Shown here piece after piece: positions 18,710 through 28,259 of a DNA stretch of 51,509 bases. The notes below the pieces were generated by a model. The model did no database searches. It was given only the letters and a program-made list of their open reading frames with translations, and had not been told where the DNA came from. The stretch comes from an uncultured Deferribacteraceae bacterium. Lineage in GTDB: Bacteria > Chrysiogenota > Deferribacteres > Deferribacterales > Mucispirillaceae. The stretch covers positions 1 to 51,509 of the forward strand of contig CAMQYS010000014.1 in NCBI GenBank assembly GCA_947039395.1. Reading direction: 5' to 3'. Both the position numbers and the translations under genes were made by a program. Within the stretch, counting starts at the first letter, position 1. Each line of letters begins with the position of its first letter.

Positions 18710-19957
18710 CTACTTTATGTAAAGAGGAAACGCAAGACACAATTTTTGTACTATCTTCTTTACAGATAAAACTTTCTCTTTATCTGTAATATTATTAAGT
18801 ACCTCAGATATAAGATCTGCTATCGATTCCATCTGTGCTTCACACATACCTCTACTAGTAATTGCTGCTGTACCTATTCTAATACCACTTGTAATAAATG
18901 GTGATTGTGTTTCAAATGGTATAGTGTTTTTATTTGTAGTAATATTTGCAGTATCAAGTGCTATCTGACAATCTTTACCTGTTAAACCTTTATTACTCAC
19001 ATCAACTTGTAGTAGATGATTATCTGTACCACCAGATACAATTCTAAAACCTTTTGCGATTAGTGCATCTGATAAAGCTTTAGCATTTTTAACAATCTGA
19101 AATTGATACTCTTTATAATCATTTCCCATACACTCCTTTAATGCAACAGCTTTAGCCGCTATAACATGCATTAATGGACCACCTTGCATACCAGGAAAAA
19201 CAAATGAATTAACTTTTTTAGCGATCGTCTCATCGTTACAAAGTATCATACCACCTCTTGGACCACGCAATGTTTTATGTGTTGTAGTTGTAACTATATG
19301 GGCATGCTCCATAGGTGATGGGTGAACACCTGCTGCAACTAACCCTGCAATATGTGCCATATCAACCATAAGGTATGCGCCTATCTCATCGGCTATCTCT
19401 CTAAAAGCTTTAAAATCTATTATACGTGAATACGCTGATGCACCTGCAACTATCATCTTAGGTTTATACTCTTTTGCTAATTTTCTAACATTATCCATAT
19501 CAAGTATCTCTGTATCTTTAGAAACACCGTATGAAACAACTTTTAAAAATTTACCTGAAAAATTTACTGGTGATCCATGAGTTAAATGTCCTCCATGAGA
19601 GAGATCCATACCCATAATCGTATCACCTATTTCAAGCAATGAAAAATACGCTGCAAAATTTGCTTGAGAACCAGAGTGAGGTTGAACATTAACAAAATTA
19701 CATTTGAAAACTTCCTTCGCTCTCTCAATAGCAAGAGTTTCAACTATATCAACAAACTCGCAACCACCGTAATATCTTTTACCAGGATATCCTTCTGCAT
19801 ACTTATTTGTTAATAATGAACCTTGTGCTTCCATTACCGCCTCTGATACAAAATTCTCTGAAGCGATTAACTCTAAATGCTCTTCTTGACGGGTAGCCTC
19901 TTGCATTATCGCCTTATAAACTTCACTATCTTCTTTTTCCAACACCTTGTAATTCAT
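18710..19957 (-). CDS. glyA: Serine hydroxymethyltransferase
   Basis: PLP enzyme interconverting serine and glycine with transfer of a one-carbon unit to THF. The PLP-lysine motif [14 protein letters not shown] is intact, with [20 protein letters not shown] and [15 protein letters not shown] near the N-terminus. The ATG at 19957 gives 415 residues and follows TAGGGGTACAAG; the seven-codon upstream extension is rejected. A TATAAT-like box lies near 19983, but its -35 is poor. It is probably the first gene of a glyA-dCMP deaminase-rnf unit. Confidence 0.96.
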   Translation of the reverse strand: MNYKVLEKEDSEVYKAIMQEATRQEEHLELIASENFVSEAVMEAQGSLLTNKYAEGYPGKRYYGGCEFVDIVETLAIERAKEVFKCNFVNVQPHSGSQANFAAYFSLLEIGDTIMGMDLSHGGHLTHGSPVNFSGKFLKVVSYGVSKDTEILDMDNVRKLAKEYKPKMIVAGASAYSRIIDFKAFREIADEIGAYLMVDMAHIAGLVAAGVHPSPMEHAHIVTTTTHKTLRGPRGGMILCNDETIAKKVNSFVFPGMQGGPLMHVIAAKAVALKECMGNDYKEYQFQIVKNAKALSDALIAKGFRIVSGGTDNHLLQVDVSNKGLTGKDCQIALDTANITTNKNTIPFETQSPFITSGIRIGTAAITSRGMCEAQMESIADLISEVLNNITDKEKVLSVKKIVQKLCLAFPLYIK

Positions 19958-20149
19958 TCTTGTACCCCTAAAAAACAAAATTATATATCTATAAAAACTA
20001 ACTCTTTAACTGTTTAATAAAATCAATTGCTTAACTATTAAAAAATATTAACTCATTTATGATTACTTAATAAAACTAATTTACTAAGTAAAAAATAAAA
20101 TCAATTCATTAATTACTCTATAAAACTTACTTATTAACTATAAATAAAA

Positions 20150-20347
20150 CTAACGTATATCTCACTTATCTACTCTATAAAACTAATTTACTAGCTATAA
20201 ATAAAATTAACGTATATCTAACTTATCTACTCTATAAAACTAATTTACTAGCTACAAATAAAATTAACGTATATCTAACTTATCTACTCTATAAAACTAA
20301 TTTACTAGCTACAAATAAAATTAACGTATATCTAACTTATCTACTCT
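20150..20347. repeat. 57-bp tandem repeat seeded by the rpiB 3' end
   Basis: Three full 57-bp units start at 20150, 20207 and 20264; the last two are identical and the first differs at about three positions. The first 27 bases of the unit are the last eight codons plus stop codon of rpiB, exact at 20321-20347. Thus the repeat begins in the gene and continues downstream of it. The region 19958-20149 holds older, more decayed copies (CTCTATAAAACT, TTTACTA) and no gene. Confidence 0.95.
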
Positions 20348-20770
20348 AAGTTGATGGCGTCCACCATCAAACTCTGTTAATAAAAACTTATCAATTATAG
20401 ATTTAATTAACTCAATATCATCACCGAAAACTCTAGCACCTAACGATAAAATATTTGCATCATTATGTTTTCTTGTCATCTCAGCTAAATCTTTACTACA
20501 ACATACAGCAGCCCTTATACCATCGTAGCGGTTTGCAGCAATAGAAACACCGATACCTGTACCACATATAAGAATACCAACTTGTGAACGACTAGATAAA
20601 ATCTCTTTTACAACCGCTTGAGCGTAATCAGGATAATCAACAGACTCTAATGAAAAACAACCGCAATCGGTGGTCTTATACCCTTTCATGTTTAGATAAT
20701 CTAGCACTACTGACTTTAACTCATAACCAGCATGGTCTGAGCCAACTGCGATATTTAATATCTTACTCAT
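20321..20770 (-). CDS. rpiB: Ribose-5-phosphate isomerase B
   Basis: Interconverts ribulose 5-phosphate and ribose 5-phosphate. All expected catalytic residues are present: Asp12-His13 (GSDHAG), Cys69 (ILICGTGIG, the base), His102-Asn103 (KHND), and Arg138 and Arg142 (GGRHQLR). The ATG at 20770 gives 149 residues and follows GAAGGATAGG by 4 bases, better than an ATG five codons upstream. A second, altered copy (21023-21421) lies immediately upstream. The last codons form part of a 57-bp tandem repeat. Confidence 0.95.
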   Translation of the reverse strand: MSKILNIAVGSDHAGYELKSVVLDYLNMKGYKTTDCGCFSLESVDYPDYAQAVVKEILSSRSQVGILICGTGIGVSIAANRYDGIRAAVCCSKDLAEMTRKHNDANILSLGARVFGDDIELIKSIIDKFLLTEFDGGRHQLRVDKLDIR

Positions 20771-21022
20771 CAACCTATCCTTCATTTATTACTCTACTTA
20801 CTTTAAATTATACTTTTAAAACATACCATTAAATTTAATCATAGAACTTATCCAGCTGTTTCAAATATATCGTAAAATCTACTCATAAAACTTAACCAAC
20901 TATCTCAAAACATATCACACTAATTCTACTTCTAAAACTTGCTAATAAAACTTGCTCAAATATCTTAAAACGTATCGTAAAAATCTATTCACAAACTTAT
21001 TCACAAAACTTTATCAACTATA
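20771..21022. repeat. Spacer of degenerate repeats between the two rpiB copies
   Basis: No gene. The sequence is made of decayed units of roughly 45-60 bp containing AAAACTTAACCAACTATC, AAAACTTGCTCAAATATC, CAAAACTTTATCAACTAT and ATCGTAAAATCTA. The last unit merges with the 3' end of the second rpiB copy, whose end carries TTGATAAAAACTTGTC. Confidence 0.55.
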
Positions 21023-21421
21023 TTAAGTTGATAAAAACTTGTCAATTATTGATTTAACTAACTCCGTATCGTCACCTATTGACTTAGCACCCAATGATAA
21101 CACATTTGCATCATCATGTTTTCTTGCTATCTCTGCTTTATCCTCACTACCACATATAACAGCCCTTATCCCATCATGACAATTAGAAACAGCCGCTGCA
21201 CCAGTACCTGAAGTACATATAAGTATACCTACTGTTGAACGCTCTGATAAAATCTCTTTCACAACAGCGTTAGCGTATTCAGAATAATCAATATAATCTT
21301 GTGAAAAACAACCACAATCTGTAATGTTATACCCTTTACTTTTCAAATAATCTATGACTATTAATTTTAACTCATAACCAACGTGGGTTGAGCCAACTGC
21401 GATATTTAATATCTTACTCAC
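21023..21421 (-). CDS. Divergent RpiB paralogue with altered active site
   Basis: Tandem paralogue of rpiB, about 132 residues from the GTG at 21421, which follows GAGGATTAGG and matches the ATG of the intact copy. The first 25 bases of both genes and their leaders are almost the same, showing recent duplication. The active site is eroded: Asp12 is Thr (GSTHVG), the GTG after Cys69 is TSG (ILICTSGTG), Asn103 is Asp (KHDD), and the C-terminal GGRHQxR arm is gone. Cys69 and His102 remain. The frame is open, so it could be a decaying copy or have a new role; isomerase activity looks unlikely. Confidence 0.8.
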   Translation of the reverse strand: MSKILNIAVGSTHVGYELKLIVIDYLKSKGYNITDCGCFSQDYIDYSEYANAVVKEILSERSTVGILICTSGTGAAAVSNCHDGIRAVICGSEDKAEIARKHDDANVLSLGAKSIGDDTELVKSIIDKFLST

Positions 21422-21558
21422 CAACCTAATCCTCATTATAATATATATATTACTATACAATTTATAATATATCTATTGCTATACACTTTCAAGTAGCTAA
21501 AACATATACTAAAAATCTACTCTGAAAATATTTGTAAACTTGTCAGACATTATATTTT

Positions 21559-22572
21559 TTAATCATCTTTTGGAGTAAAGTCAATCTTAGATGTAAAAGC
21601 AGAATCAGGGTCTGAATTACTATCAACTTCCGTATCAGTAGCTGAACTACCTTTAAGATCATGATTGTATAACGGACGCTCTAGTAATCTATCATAACTC
21701 GACCACTCCCCACCTGCAACATTATCTTTAGCAAATACAGACTCAAATGTTTGCATTTTAGCATCTATATTATCTATATAGTGAAGTAAAAAAGCCTCAC
21801 GTATTTTAGGACGTTTAGGCGAACCAAACTCTAAATAACCGTGATGAGATGCTATTAAATGCAATACCAATGTTTCGGCCATTTTAGGAAAATTATCTAT
21901 CTTTGCAACATAATCCCTAACCATATCTATACCTATAAGAAGGTGTCCTAAAAGCCTTCCGTCATCTGTGTAATCAAAACCGTTATCAATATCTAGCTCA
22001 TGAATTTTTCCTACATCATGAAATAAAACACCCATGAAAAGTAGGTCTCTATTTACAGATTTTCCGTAAAAATCTGCAACTAATTTAGATAATTTCAACA
22101 TAGATAATGTATGATCTAAAAGTCCATTAACATACGCATGATGAACAGTTTTTGCAGCAGGGCTTCTCATGAATTTATCAAACTGATACTTATCATCTAT
22201 AAACATATTCGCTAAGGATTTAAAGTAATCAGCCTCTACATTCTTATTAAGAAAAGATGTAAGCTCTGCAACCATCGCTCCCATATCTTTCCCACTTTTA
22301 GGTAGAAATACAGATTTATCTGCATTCTCAATCAACGTCATATCTTTAACCTTCAACTGAGTTACACCGTTATAAGATTGAACAACACCATCAATATTAA
22401 CTACACAACCTTTCTCAACTTTGCATCTTAATTTATTGCTGTCAAACATAATGCCGTTGATAACTGCTCCATCTGTATCTGATAAAGATAATCGTAAATA
22501 AGGCTTATTATCTTTTGTTTGTAAAGTTTGAAGATTAAATATCATATAATCTTTTTTAATACTTAGTTCCAT
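21559..22572 (-). CDS. YhaM-like OB-fold/HD-domain 3'-5' exoribonuclease
   Basis: A protein of 337 residues with an N-terminal OB-fold nucleic-acid-binding domain (about 10-85) and a central HD domain (about 140-300). The metal motifs are GLLDHTLSM, LFHDVGKIHEL and ASHHGYLEFG. This layout is that of YhaM/CBF1 exonucleases acting on RNA or DNA ends. The last 30 residues are polar and variable. The ATG at 22572 is favoured over a GTG one codon earlier (AAGGTG is 5 bases away). It is the last gene of the rib/nusB cluster. Confidence 0.84.
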   Translation of the reverse strand: MELSIKKDYMIFNLQTLQTKDNKPYLRLSLSDTDGAVINGIMFDSNKLRCKVEKGCVVNIDGVVQSYNGVTQLKVKDMTLIENADKSVFLPKSGKDMGAMVAELTSFLNKNVEADYFKSLANMFIDDKYQFDKFMRSPAAKTVHHAYVNGLLDHTLSMLKLSKLVADFYGKSVNRDLLFMGVLFHDVGKIHELDIDNGFDYTDDGRLLGHLLIGIDMVRDYVAKIDNFPKMAETLVLHLIASHHGYLEFGSPKRPKIREAFLLHYIDNIDAKMQTFESVFAKDNVAGGEWSSYDRLLERPLYNHDLKGSSATDTEVDSNSDPDSAFTSKIDFTPKDD

Positions 22573-22608
22573 CACACACCTTTAATAAATTAACATCACT
22601 AAATAATA

Positions 22609-22878
22609 TCAATCAAAATCAATATTATCTGATTCTGTTATAGTTAAATTTTCTATTAAAAAACCGTCTAATCTTAGAGACTCTAAAACTTCTAAAAGAG
22701 TATCCTTCATAGACGATGTTGTCATCATTATACAGTTATTATTATATAAAGAATCTGTACGTATCATCGCTAAAGACTCGTAAGAATCAATAATAGAATT
22801 GATTAAAACAATATCTTTTAGCTCTGCATTAAATCTTATTTTATAAGATTTTTCTGTAGCTGCAATACTATCTAGCAC
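22609..22878 (-). CDS. Small conserved-looking protein (possibly DUF4911)
   Basis: An 89-residue protein that I do not recognise with certainty. It shows an alpha/beta pattern (DIVLINSIIDSYESLAMIRT, then NNCIMMTTSSMKDTLLEVLE) that recalls DUF4911 proteins of deltaproteobacteria. It starts with GTG, one base overlapping the stop codon of the upstream gene (TAGTG), so it is translationally coupled. It sits between nusB and the YhaM-like nuclease gene, hinting at RNA metabolism, but no function is claimed. Confidence 0.65.
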   Translation of the reverse strand: MLDSIAATEKSYKIRFNAELKDIVLINSIIDSYESLAMIRTDSLYNNNCIMMTTSSMKDTLLEVLESLRLDGFLIENLTITESDNIDFD

Positions 22879-23264
22879 TATGTAAACTCAATAAACTTTA
22901 CAGTGATATATGAAAGTTCATCTCTTACTTGTTGAGTATTCAATAGTATAGATCTTTCTATATATATAACTTTACTTCTAAAATTATTTATTACTTTTAA
23001 AAATTTTTCCATATCTTTATTTATATTTTCAAAATCTAAGAGAAATACACCTCTTTCAAATAACATAGGTAGATGTTTATAAAAAACAGCTTCATTTAGA
23101 TCAAGTGGATAAAGTGTTTTTTGCATAGAGCCATAAGAAAAGAAATCCAATTTTAATGAACCACCCCTAGGAAACTTATTTAAAAAATCATAATCCAAAA
23201 TAATCGGATAATTATCTTCAGGTAAATCATTAAAATAAATAAAACTACTATTATTCTCGCTCAT
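22878..23264 (-). CDS. Hypothetical protein, 128 aa
   Basis: Not recognised. The sequence is acidic and aromatic-rich, begins MSENNSSFIYFNDLPEDNYP, has no signal peptide or membrane span, and alternates short strands and helices (YKHLPMLFERGVFLLDF, KVIYIERSILL). It lies 15 bases after nusB and overlaps the next gene by one base, so it is almost surely a translated member of the rib-nusB operon. The conserved operon position may be the best clue. Confidence 0.7.
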   Translation of the reverse strand: MSENNSSFIYFNDLPEDNYPIILDYDFLNKFPRGGSLKLDFFSYGSMQKTLYPLDLNEAVFYKHLPMLFERGVFLLDFENINKDMEKFLKVINNFRSKVIYIERSILLNTQQVRDELSYITVKFIEFT

Positions 23265-23279
23265 TCGTGCCCCCTAGAA

Positions 23280-23684
23280 TTAAAACGATTTAGATATATT
23301 ATCTAATATACCATTGATAAACGCAGCAGACTTATCATCTCCATAATGCTTCGCTATAGCTGTATAATCTCTCAAAATATTAGATGTAGGACGATTCTTT
23401 TCAAATATCTCTGTTATTCCTAATCTTAATATTATACGCTCTATTAATGATAATCTCTCAATACTCCATTTTGATGACAAAAATTGAGCCACCAAAATAT
23501 CATTATCTGAAGACCTCTCTACTGTAGTAGAAAGTAAAAATGAGATATCTGCTTGCTCATTTTCAGATACCATAGGATATTTTAATAAACAACTACTTTT
23601 TATATTTTCAATCGTATCTGATGTAATCTCGTATGCATATAGTACCTGCAATGCAACATCAACTATTATATTTTTTTTAGCCAC
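23280..23684 (-). CDS. nusB: Transcription antitermination factor NusB
   Basis: RNA-binding factor that, with NusE, assembles on boxA for rRNA antitermination. At 134 residues it is of normal length; the typical helical pattern includes VDVALQVLYAYEI near the start, WSIERLSLIERIILRLGITE (helix 5) and DDKSAAFINGILDNI at the end. It lies after ribH, the usual ribH-nusB order. Confidence 0.93.
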   Translation of the reverse strand: MAKKNIIVDVALQVLYAYEITSDTIENIKSSCLLKYPMVSENEQADISFLLSTTVERSSDNDILVAQFLSSKWSIERLSLIERIILRLGITEIFEKNRPTSNILRDYTAIAKHYGDDKSAAFINGILDNISKSF

Positions 23685-23732
23685 TTTTTATTTAACTCTT
23701 AACTTCTATTACTATCTTTATCAACAACTTTA

Positions 23733-24206
23733 TTATCCTTTTATCTGCTTAAATAATGAAACCATCTCTATAGCAGTCAACGCAGCATCAAAACCTTTAT
23801 TACCAGATTTAGTGCCAGCACGTTCTATCGCTTGCTCAATTGAATCAGTAGTTAGAACACCAAATACAACAGGTATTCCACTCTCCATTGATGCAGCCGC
23901 AACCCCTTTAGATACCTCACTTGCAACATAATCAAAATGTGGAGTAGAACCTCGTATTACTGCTCCTAATGTGATAACAACATCATACTTTCCTGATTTT
24001 GCTAACTTAAGTGATGTAAGTGGAATCTCATATGCTCCCGGTACTCTGATAACTGATATATCTTCCAAATTTCCATTATGACGAACTAAACAATCTACTG
24101 CACCTGCAACCAACTTTTCTGAAATAAAATCATTAAATCTAGATGAAACTACAGCAACTTTAATGCCCTTTGCATCTAACTGACCTTCTATTACTTTAAA
24201 AGACAT
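23733..24206 (-). CDS. ribH: 6,7-dimethyl-8-ribityllumazine synthase
   Basis: Condenses 3,4-dihydroxy-2-butanone 4-phosphate with the ribityl-pyrimidine to give lumazine, the substrate of RibE. It has 157 residues with [34 protein letters not shown] (catalytic His) and [11 protein letters not shown]. It is separated from ribBA by a repeat-filled spacer of 178 bases, while the rest of the operon is tight. A ribosome-binding site (AGGAGG) precedes the ATG. Confidence 0.96.
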   Translation of the reverse strand: MSFKVIEGQLDAKGIKVAVVSSRFNDFISEKLVAGAVDCLVRHNGNLEDISVIRVPGAYEIPLTSLKLAKSGKYDVVITLGAVIRGSTPHFDYVASEVSKGVAAASMESGIPVVFGVLTTDSIEQAIERAGTKSGNKGFDAALTAIEMVSLFKQIKG

Positions 24207-24384
24207 AACGCCTCCTTATAATTAATATAAATATATTGTACTTTAATCTAATCGTAAAACTATAGCATAGTTTACCTTAATCTAAACTCTAAACTAACTT
24301 GACTCAATTTAAACACTAAAACTATAATACACTTTATCCTAATCTAAACATCAAACCATAGAATAACCTAAGTGCATTTTAATT
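24207..24384. repeat. Degenerate repeats of the ribBA 3' end
   Basis: Four decayed copies of TTAATCTAAAnnCTAAACTAT start near 24243, 24277, 24338 and 24384. The last copy is the 3' end of ribBA including its stop codon. Spacing is irregular (34 to 61 bases). No gene or terminator is visible. Confidence 0.65.
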
Positions 24385-25593
24385 TTAATCTAAATCTAAA
24401 CTATGCCCCATTTTACTTTTTTTAGTATGCATATATTTCGTATTATGCTCATTTAATTCACACTCAATAGCAACTCGTTCAACGATATCTAATCCATATC
24501 CCTCTAATGATGATAATTTTCTAGGGTTGTTTGTTAATAAACGTAGTTTCTTTACACCTAGCTTAACAAGTATTTGTGCACCAAAACCGTACTCTCTTAA
24601 ATCTTCTGCAAATCCTAAATTGATATTCGCCTCTACCGTATCTTGCCCTTGATCTTGAAGATGATACGCTCGTATCTTATTCATCAAGCCGATACCTCTA
24701 CCTTCTTGAAACATATAGAGAACAACTCCTCTACCATCTTTCTCAATAAGATCCATAGCATACCTTAATTGATCGCCACAGTCACATCTGCATGATCTAA
24801 ATACATCTCCTGTTAAACATTGAGAATGAACCCTTGTTAATACTGGCTCACCATTTGTAACATCTCCTTTAACTAACACTACAGCCTCTTGATTATCAAC
24901 GACACTAGTGTAACCTTTTATAACAAAATCTCCAGATACTGTCGGTAATTGTGCTACTGCAATCTCCCTAACAATATCATCATTGCTTAATCTATACTGA
25001 ATAAGATCTGCTATCGTTAAAATCTTTAAATTATGTTCCTTTGCGAAAATCTCTAAATCAGGCATTCTTGCCATCTCGCCATCTTCTTTCATTATCTCAC
25101 AGATAACGCCTGCTTGAGTAACTCCTGCTAATTTTGATAAATCAACTGAACCTTCTGTTTGTCCTGCTCTTACTAGAACTCCACCTTCTCGTGCCATGAT
25201 AGGAAATATATGTCCTGGAGTTACTATATCATCAACCGTAGAATTCTTATCTACTGCTGTTAAAATCGTCTTTGCTCTATCAGCTGCAGAAATACCTGTT
25301 GAGACCCCTTCCTTAGACTCTATTGATATAGTAAAAGCTGTGCCAAACCTTGATCTATTATCACTACTCATAAGTGGTAAATTTAACTCATTACAACGCT
25401 CTTGTGTTAAAGTTAAGCATATTAATCCTCGACAATATTTTGCCATAAAATTAATCTTATCTGGTGTGATAAACTCCGCAGCTATACATATATCTCCTTC
25501 ATTTTCTCTATCTTCATCATCTACTAATATCAACATACCACCTGATTTAATTATCTCTATCGCCTCAGGGACTGTTGCTCTAAAATCATTCAT
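24385..25593 (-). CDS. ribBA: Bifunctional DHBP synthase / GTP cyclohydrolase II
   Basis: Supplies both riboflavin precursors. The N-terminal RibB half (about 1-200) has VDDEDRENEGD and TPGHIFPI. The motif usually reading R-x-G-H-T-E is RAGQTEGSVDL here, so the metal-binding His is Gln. The C-terminal RibA half (about 205-400) has the zinc cysteines of HSQCLTGDVFRSCRCDCG and the EGRGIGL loop. It has 402 residues. I recall Gln in some other RibBA proteins, so the change may be normal in this lineage. It lies between ribE and ribH. Confidence 0.95.
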   Translation of the reverse strand: MNDFRATVPEAIEIIKSGGMLILVDDEDRENEGDICIAAEFITPDKINFMAKYCRGLICLTLTQERCNELNLPLMSSDNRSRFGTAFTISIESKEGVSTGISAADRAKTILTAVDKNSTVDDIVTPGHIFPIMAREGGVLVRAGQTEGSVDLSKLAGVTQAGVICEIMKEDGEMARMPDLEIFAKEHNLKILTIADLIQYRLSNDDIVREIAVAQLPTVSGDFVIKGYTSVVDNQEAVVLVKGDVTNGEPVLTRVHSQCLTGDVFRSCRCDCGDQLRYAMDLIEKDGRGVVLYMFQEGRGIGLMNKIRAYHLQDQGQDTVEANINLGFAEDLREYGFGAQILVKLGVKKLRLLTNNPRKLSSLEGYGLDIVERVAIECELNEHNTKYMHTKKSKMGHSLDLD

Positions 25594-25652
25594 AAACTAC
25601 CTCTTTGAATTACAACCTGCACATACATATAAAACTATATATATAACATTTA

Positions 25653-26294
25653 TTATCTGTCTTGTAAAAGAGTTAACAATCTTCCATCTTTGCTACTCTT
25701 ATTGTTACCCTTATCTAAAAGACGCTCAATATACCTAGATATCTGATCAACCTCAACATTTACCGTATCGCCTACTCGTTTTAAATGCAAACTTGTATTT
25801 GAAAATGTATGAGGAATTACTGCTATATCAAATGATCCTTTACGAATATCTGATACTGTTAAACTTATACCATCAATCGTGATAGAACCTTTACTTGCAA
25901 TATATCTCTCTATATCAATACTTGATGATACAGTAAGCTTATAACCGTTACCGATACTTTCTATTGATAACAATCGCTCCATAGAATCAACATGTCCTGA
26001 TACTAAATGTCCACCTAGTCTATCCGATAAACGTAATGCTAATTCTAAGTTTACTAGACTACCTATTGATATATTTGAAAATGAACTTCGTTTTATAGTC
26101 TCATAACTTATATCCGCACTAAATGAGTTCTTATCACTTTCAACAACAGTTAAACACACTCCGTTACACGCTATAGAATCTCCTATTACAGACTCCTCAA
26201 GTATCTTAGTTGCAGATATAACTACTCGTGCATAACCTTGTCCATTACTCTTATTAACCACCTTACCTACTTCTGATATTAATCCTGTAAACAT
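25653..26294 (-). CDS. ribE: Riboflavin synthase (alpha subunit)
   Basis: Dismutates two lumazine molecules to riboflavin. It starts with the diagnostic MFTGLISEVGKV and has two lumazine-binding repeats (about 1-95 and 98-190): NGVCLTV with GGHLVSGHVD, and DGISLTV near residue 140. 213 residues. It overlaps ribD by 16 bases with no separate Shine-Dalgarno, pointing to translational coupling. Confidence 0.96.
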   Translation of the reverse strand: MFTGLISEVGKVVNKSNGQGYARVVISATKILEESVIGDSIACNGVCLTVVESDKNSFSADISYETIKRSSFSNISIGSLVNLELALRLSDRLGGHLVSGHVDSMERLLSIESIGNGYKLTVSSSIDIERYIASKGSITIDGISLTVSDIRKGSFDIAVIPHTFSNTSLHLKRVGDTVNVEVDQISRYIERLLDKGNNKSSKDGRLLTLLQDR

Positions 26295-27445
26295 AATCTA
26301 TCACGCACTTCATAAGTTTTTGAAACAATTTCTTGAATATAATCTTTCTGCTTGCCATCTATATAGATATCATTATTTATCTTTTTGTATGTGTAAGATA
26401 GAAAACGATCAATATTAGAAAGTTCACTACTACCTAGTCCAGATACAGCTCGCATAGATGATGAGCCTCCAATTATCATTGGGGCTAAAAAAATATGATA
26501 TCTATCTATAAGATCTCTATCCTTAAATGTACCTAGTAATGTAGATCCAGCCTCTATCATAATATCTATTATATTCATCTGCTTTAGCGTTTTTAATACT
26601 TGATAAATATCTAAATAACCATCTTCGCCTTTAGCAACTTTAATAACTTTAACTCCAAAATTTGTAAAATACTTTACTCTTTCATCTTCAACATCTTCAT
26701 TTACAAAAACAACTGTATCTATATCTTTAGCTGTTTTTACAATTGATGATCTATGAGCAATTGATAATTTGCTATCTAAAATAACTCGTGTAGGTTGAGC
26801 GATAACATCTCCCACTCTACTATTTAATGTTGGGTCATCACTATGAACAGTACCGATACCTGTCATCACTGCACCAACTTCTGATCTTAATTTATGAACA
26901 GCAACTCTTGATGTTTCATCTGTTATCCATTGAGACTCACCAGTTTTAGTCGCTATAATACCATCCATACTCATAGCTAATTTAGCTCTAATATATGGAA
27001 TATCCGATTGTTGAGATTTAATAAAATCTTCTATAAGTTCTGCAGCTTTAATAGCAGATACCCCTAATTTAACTTTTATACCTGCATCAATCAACTTCTT
27101 CGTGCCACCAAAATAATTATTAGGGTTCGGATCAAGCAACCCTATAACAACCTCTTTTACGCCACTATCAATTAACCTATCAACACATGGAGGAGTTTTA
27201 CCTGTTGTCGAACAAGGCTCTAATGTAAGGTATATTTTGCCACCTTTTGCAAGATCTTGAACCTCATCTAATAACTCTATTTCTGCGTGTTTTGAACCAA
27301 AACTTTTATGTGCTGATATCTTAACTATATCACCATTTTTATCAACTAAAGCAGATCCAACTTTAGGATTGCTCTTAGTTAATCCTGAATATCGTTTTGA
27401 ATACTCGATACATTCTTCCATTATTAAAGAATCTTTATCTATCAT
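26279..27445 (-). CDS. ribD: Bifunctional pyrimidine deaminase/reductase RibD
   Basis: Carries out the deaminase and reductase steps after GTP cyclohydrolase II. The N-terminal deaminase domain has zinc motifs KHAEIELL and LEPCSTTGKTPPC. The C-terminal reductase domain includes AKLAMSMDGIIAT, ESQWITDE and EAGSTLLG. 388 residues. The ATG follows the plsY stop codon directly (TAGATG). I saw no FMN riboswitch before the rib genes. Confidence 0.95.
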   Translation of the reverse strand: MIDKDSLIMEECIEYSKRYSGLTKSNPKVGSALVDKNGDIVKISAHKSFGSKHAEIELLDEVQDLAKGGKIYLTLEPCSTTGKTPPCVDRLIDSGVKEVVIGLLDPNPNNYFGGTKKLIDAGIKVKLGVSAIKAAELIEDFIKSQQSDIPYIRAKLAMSMDGIIATKTGESQWITDETSRVAVHKLRSEVGAVMTGIGTVHSDDPTLNSRVGDVIAQPTRVILDSKLSIAHRSSIVKTAKDIDTVVFVNEDVEDERVKYFTNFGVKVIKVAKGEDGYLDIYQVLKTLKQMNIIDIMIEAGSTLLGTFKDRDLIDRYHIFLAPMIIGGSSSMRAVSGLGSSELSNIDRFLSYTYKKINNDIYIDGKQKDYIQEIVSKTYEVRDRLCLQD

Positions 27446-28054
27446 CTATGATTTATCACTCTTAAACTTATTTTCAGTGCCACTAAATATTCGTAAAATA
27501 TTACCTCTATGCTTATATATTATAAATAAAGATAACAGAAGAGTAAAGAGAATTAACCACGGTTCATCTCTATAAAAAACTATAGTGGAAACAAAAAGGA
27601 CTAAAGCTCCAACAACTGATGCTAATGAAACCATACGCCATATTAAAAATATTATAGTAAAAACTAGTAAAGCAGTTAATAACGACTTCGGAATAATAGC
27701 AAGCGATGCACCTGCTGCTGTTGCAACACCTTTACCACCCTTAAACTTTAGAAATGGAGAATAAGTATGTCCAACAATAGCTGCGATCGCAACTAGGAGA
27801 GAATGCCATGTCTCATCAAATATCATAAGTGATGCAAAAACTGGCATAAATCCTTTTAACATATCAAGAAGTAAAACCGTTATAAATCCTAACTTACCCG
27901 ATACTCTTGCAACATTTGTCGCACCAGGATTTCCTGAACCAACTTTTCGTATATCAACACCATTCATAAGTCTAACATATATATATGCAAACGGAATTGA
28001 ACCTAAAATAAACGAACCAAAAAGATACATCATAAAAAAATATATATTTTCCAT
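27446..28054 (-). CDS. plsY: Acyl-phosphate glycerol-3-phosphate acyltransferase
   Basis: Integral membrane enzyme that acylates glycerol 3-phosphate from acyl phosphate, the first step of phospholipid synthesis. The three family motifs are GSIPFAYIYVRL, GSGNPGATNVARVSG and VGHTYSPFLKFKGGKGVATA, among five hydrophobic spans. 202 residues. The partner plsX is not in this window. It directly precedes ribD with no gap. Confidence 0.95.
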   Translation of the reverse strand: MENIYFFMMYLFGSFILGSIPFAYIYVRLMNGVDIRKVGSGNPGATNVARVSGKLGFITVLLLDMLKGFMPVFASLMIFDETWHSLLVAIAAIVGHTYSPFLKFKGGKGVATAAGASLAIIPKSLLTALLVFTIIFLIWRMVSLASVVGALVLFVSTIVFYRDEPWLILFTLLLSLFIIYKHRGNILRIFSGTENKFKSDKS

Positions 28055-28259
28055 AAAACTTAACCAACTTTCATAATTTTTAAAATCTTTATGCTAAACA
28101 TCTAGCATAACTCTCAATCAACTTTAATAATTTTTACAACTCTATATACTTAATATTTGATCTATATGTCTACCGTAAAACTTAACCATTATTCAAATAT
28201 AGTAACTCTATATCTAAAAGAATCTCTATCTTTATAGAACTTCAAAAACTAAAAATATA

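Noticed and set aside
21421-21460. N-terminal extension of the second RpiB copy to an upstream ATG
   Set aside because: The GTG at 21421 has a ribosome-binding site and matches the start of the intact rpiB; the extension has no counterpart.
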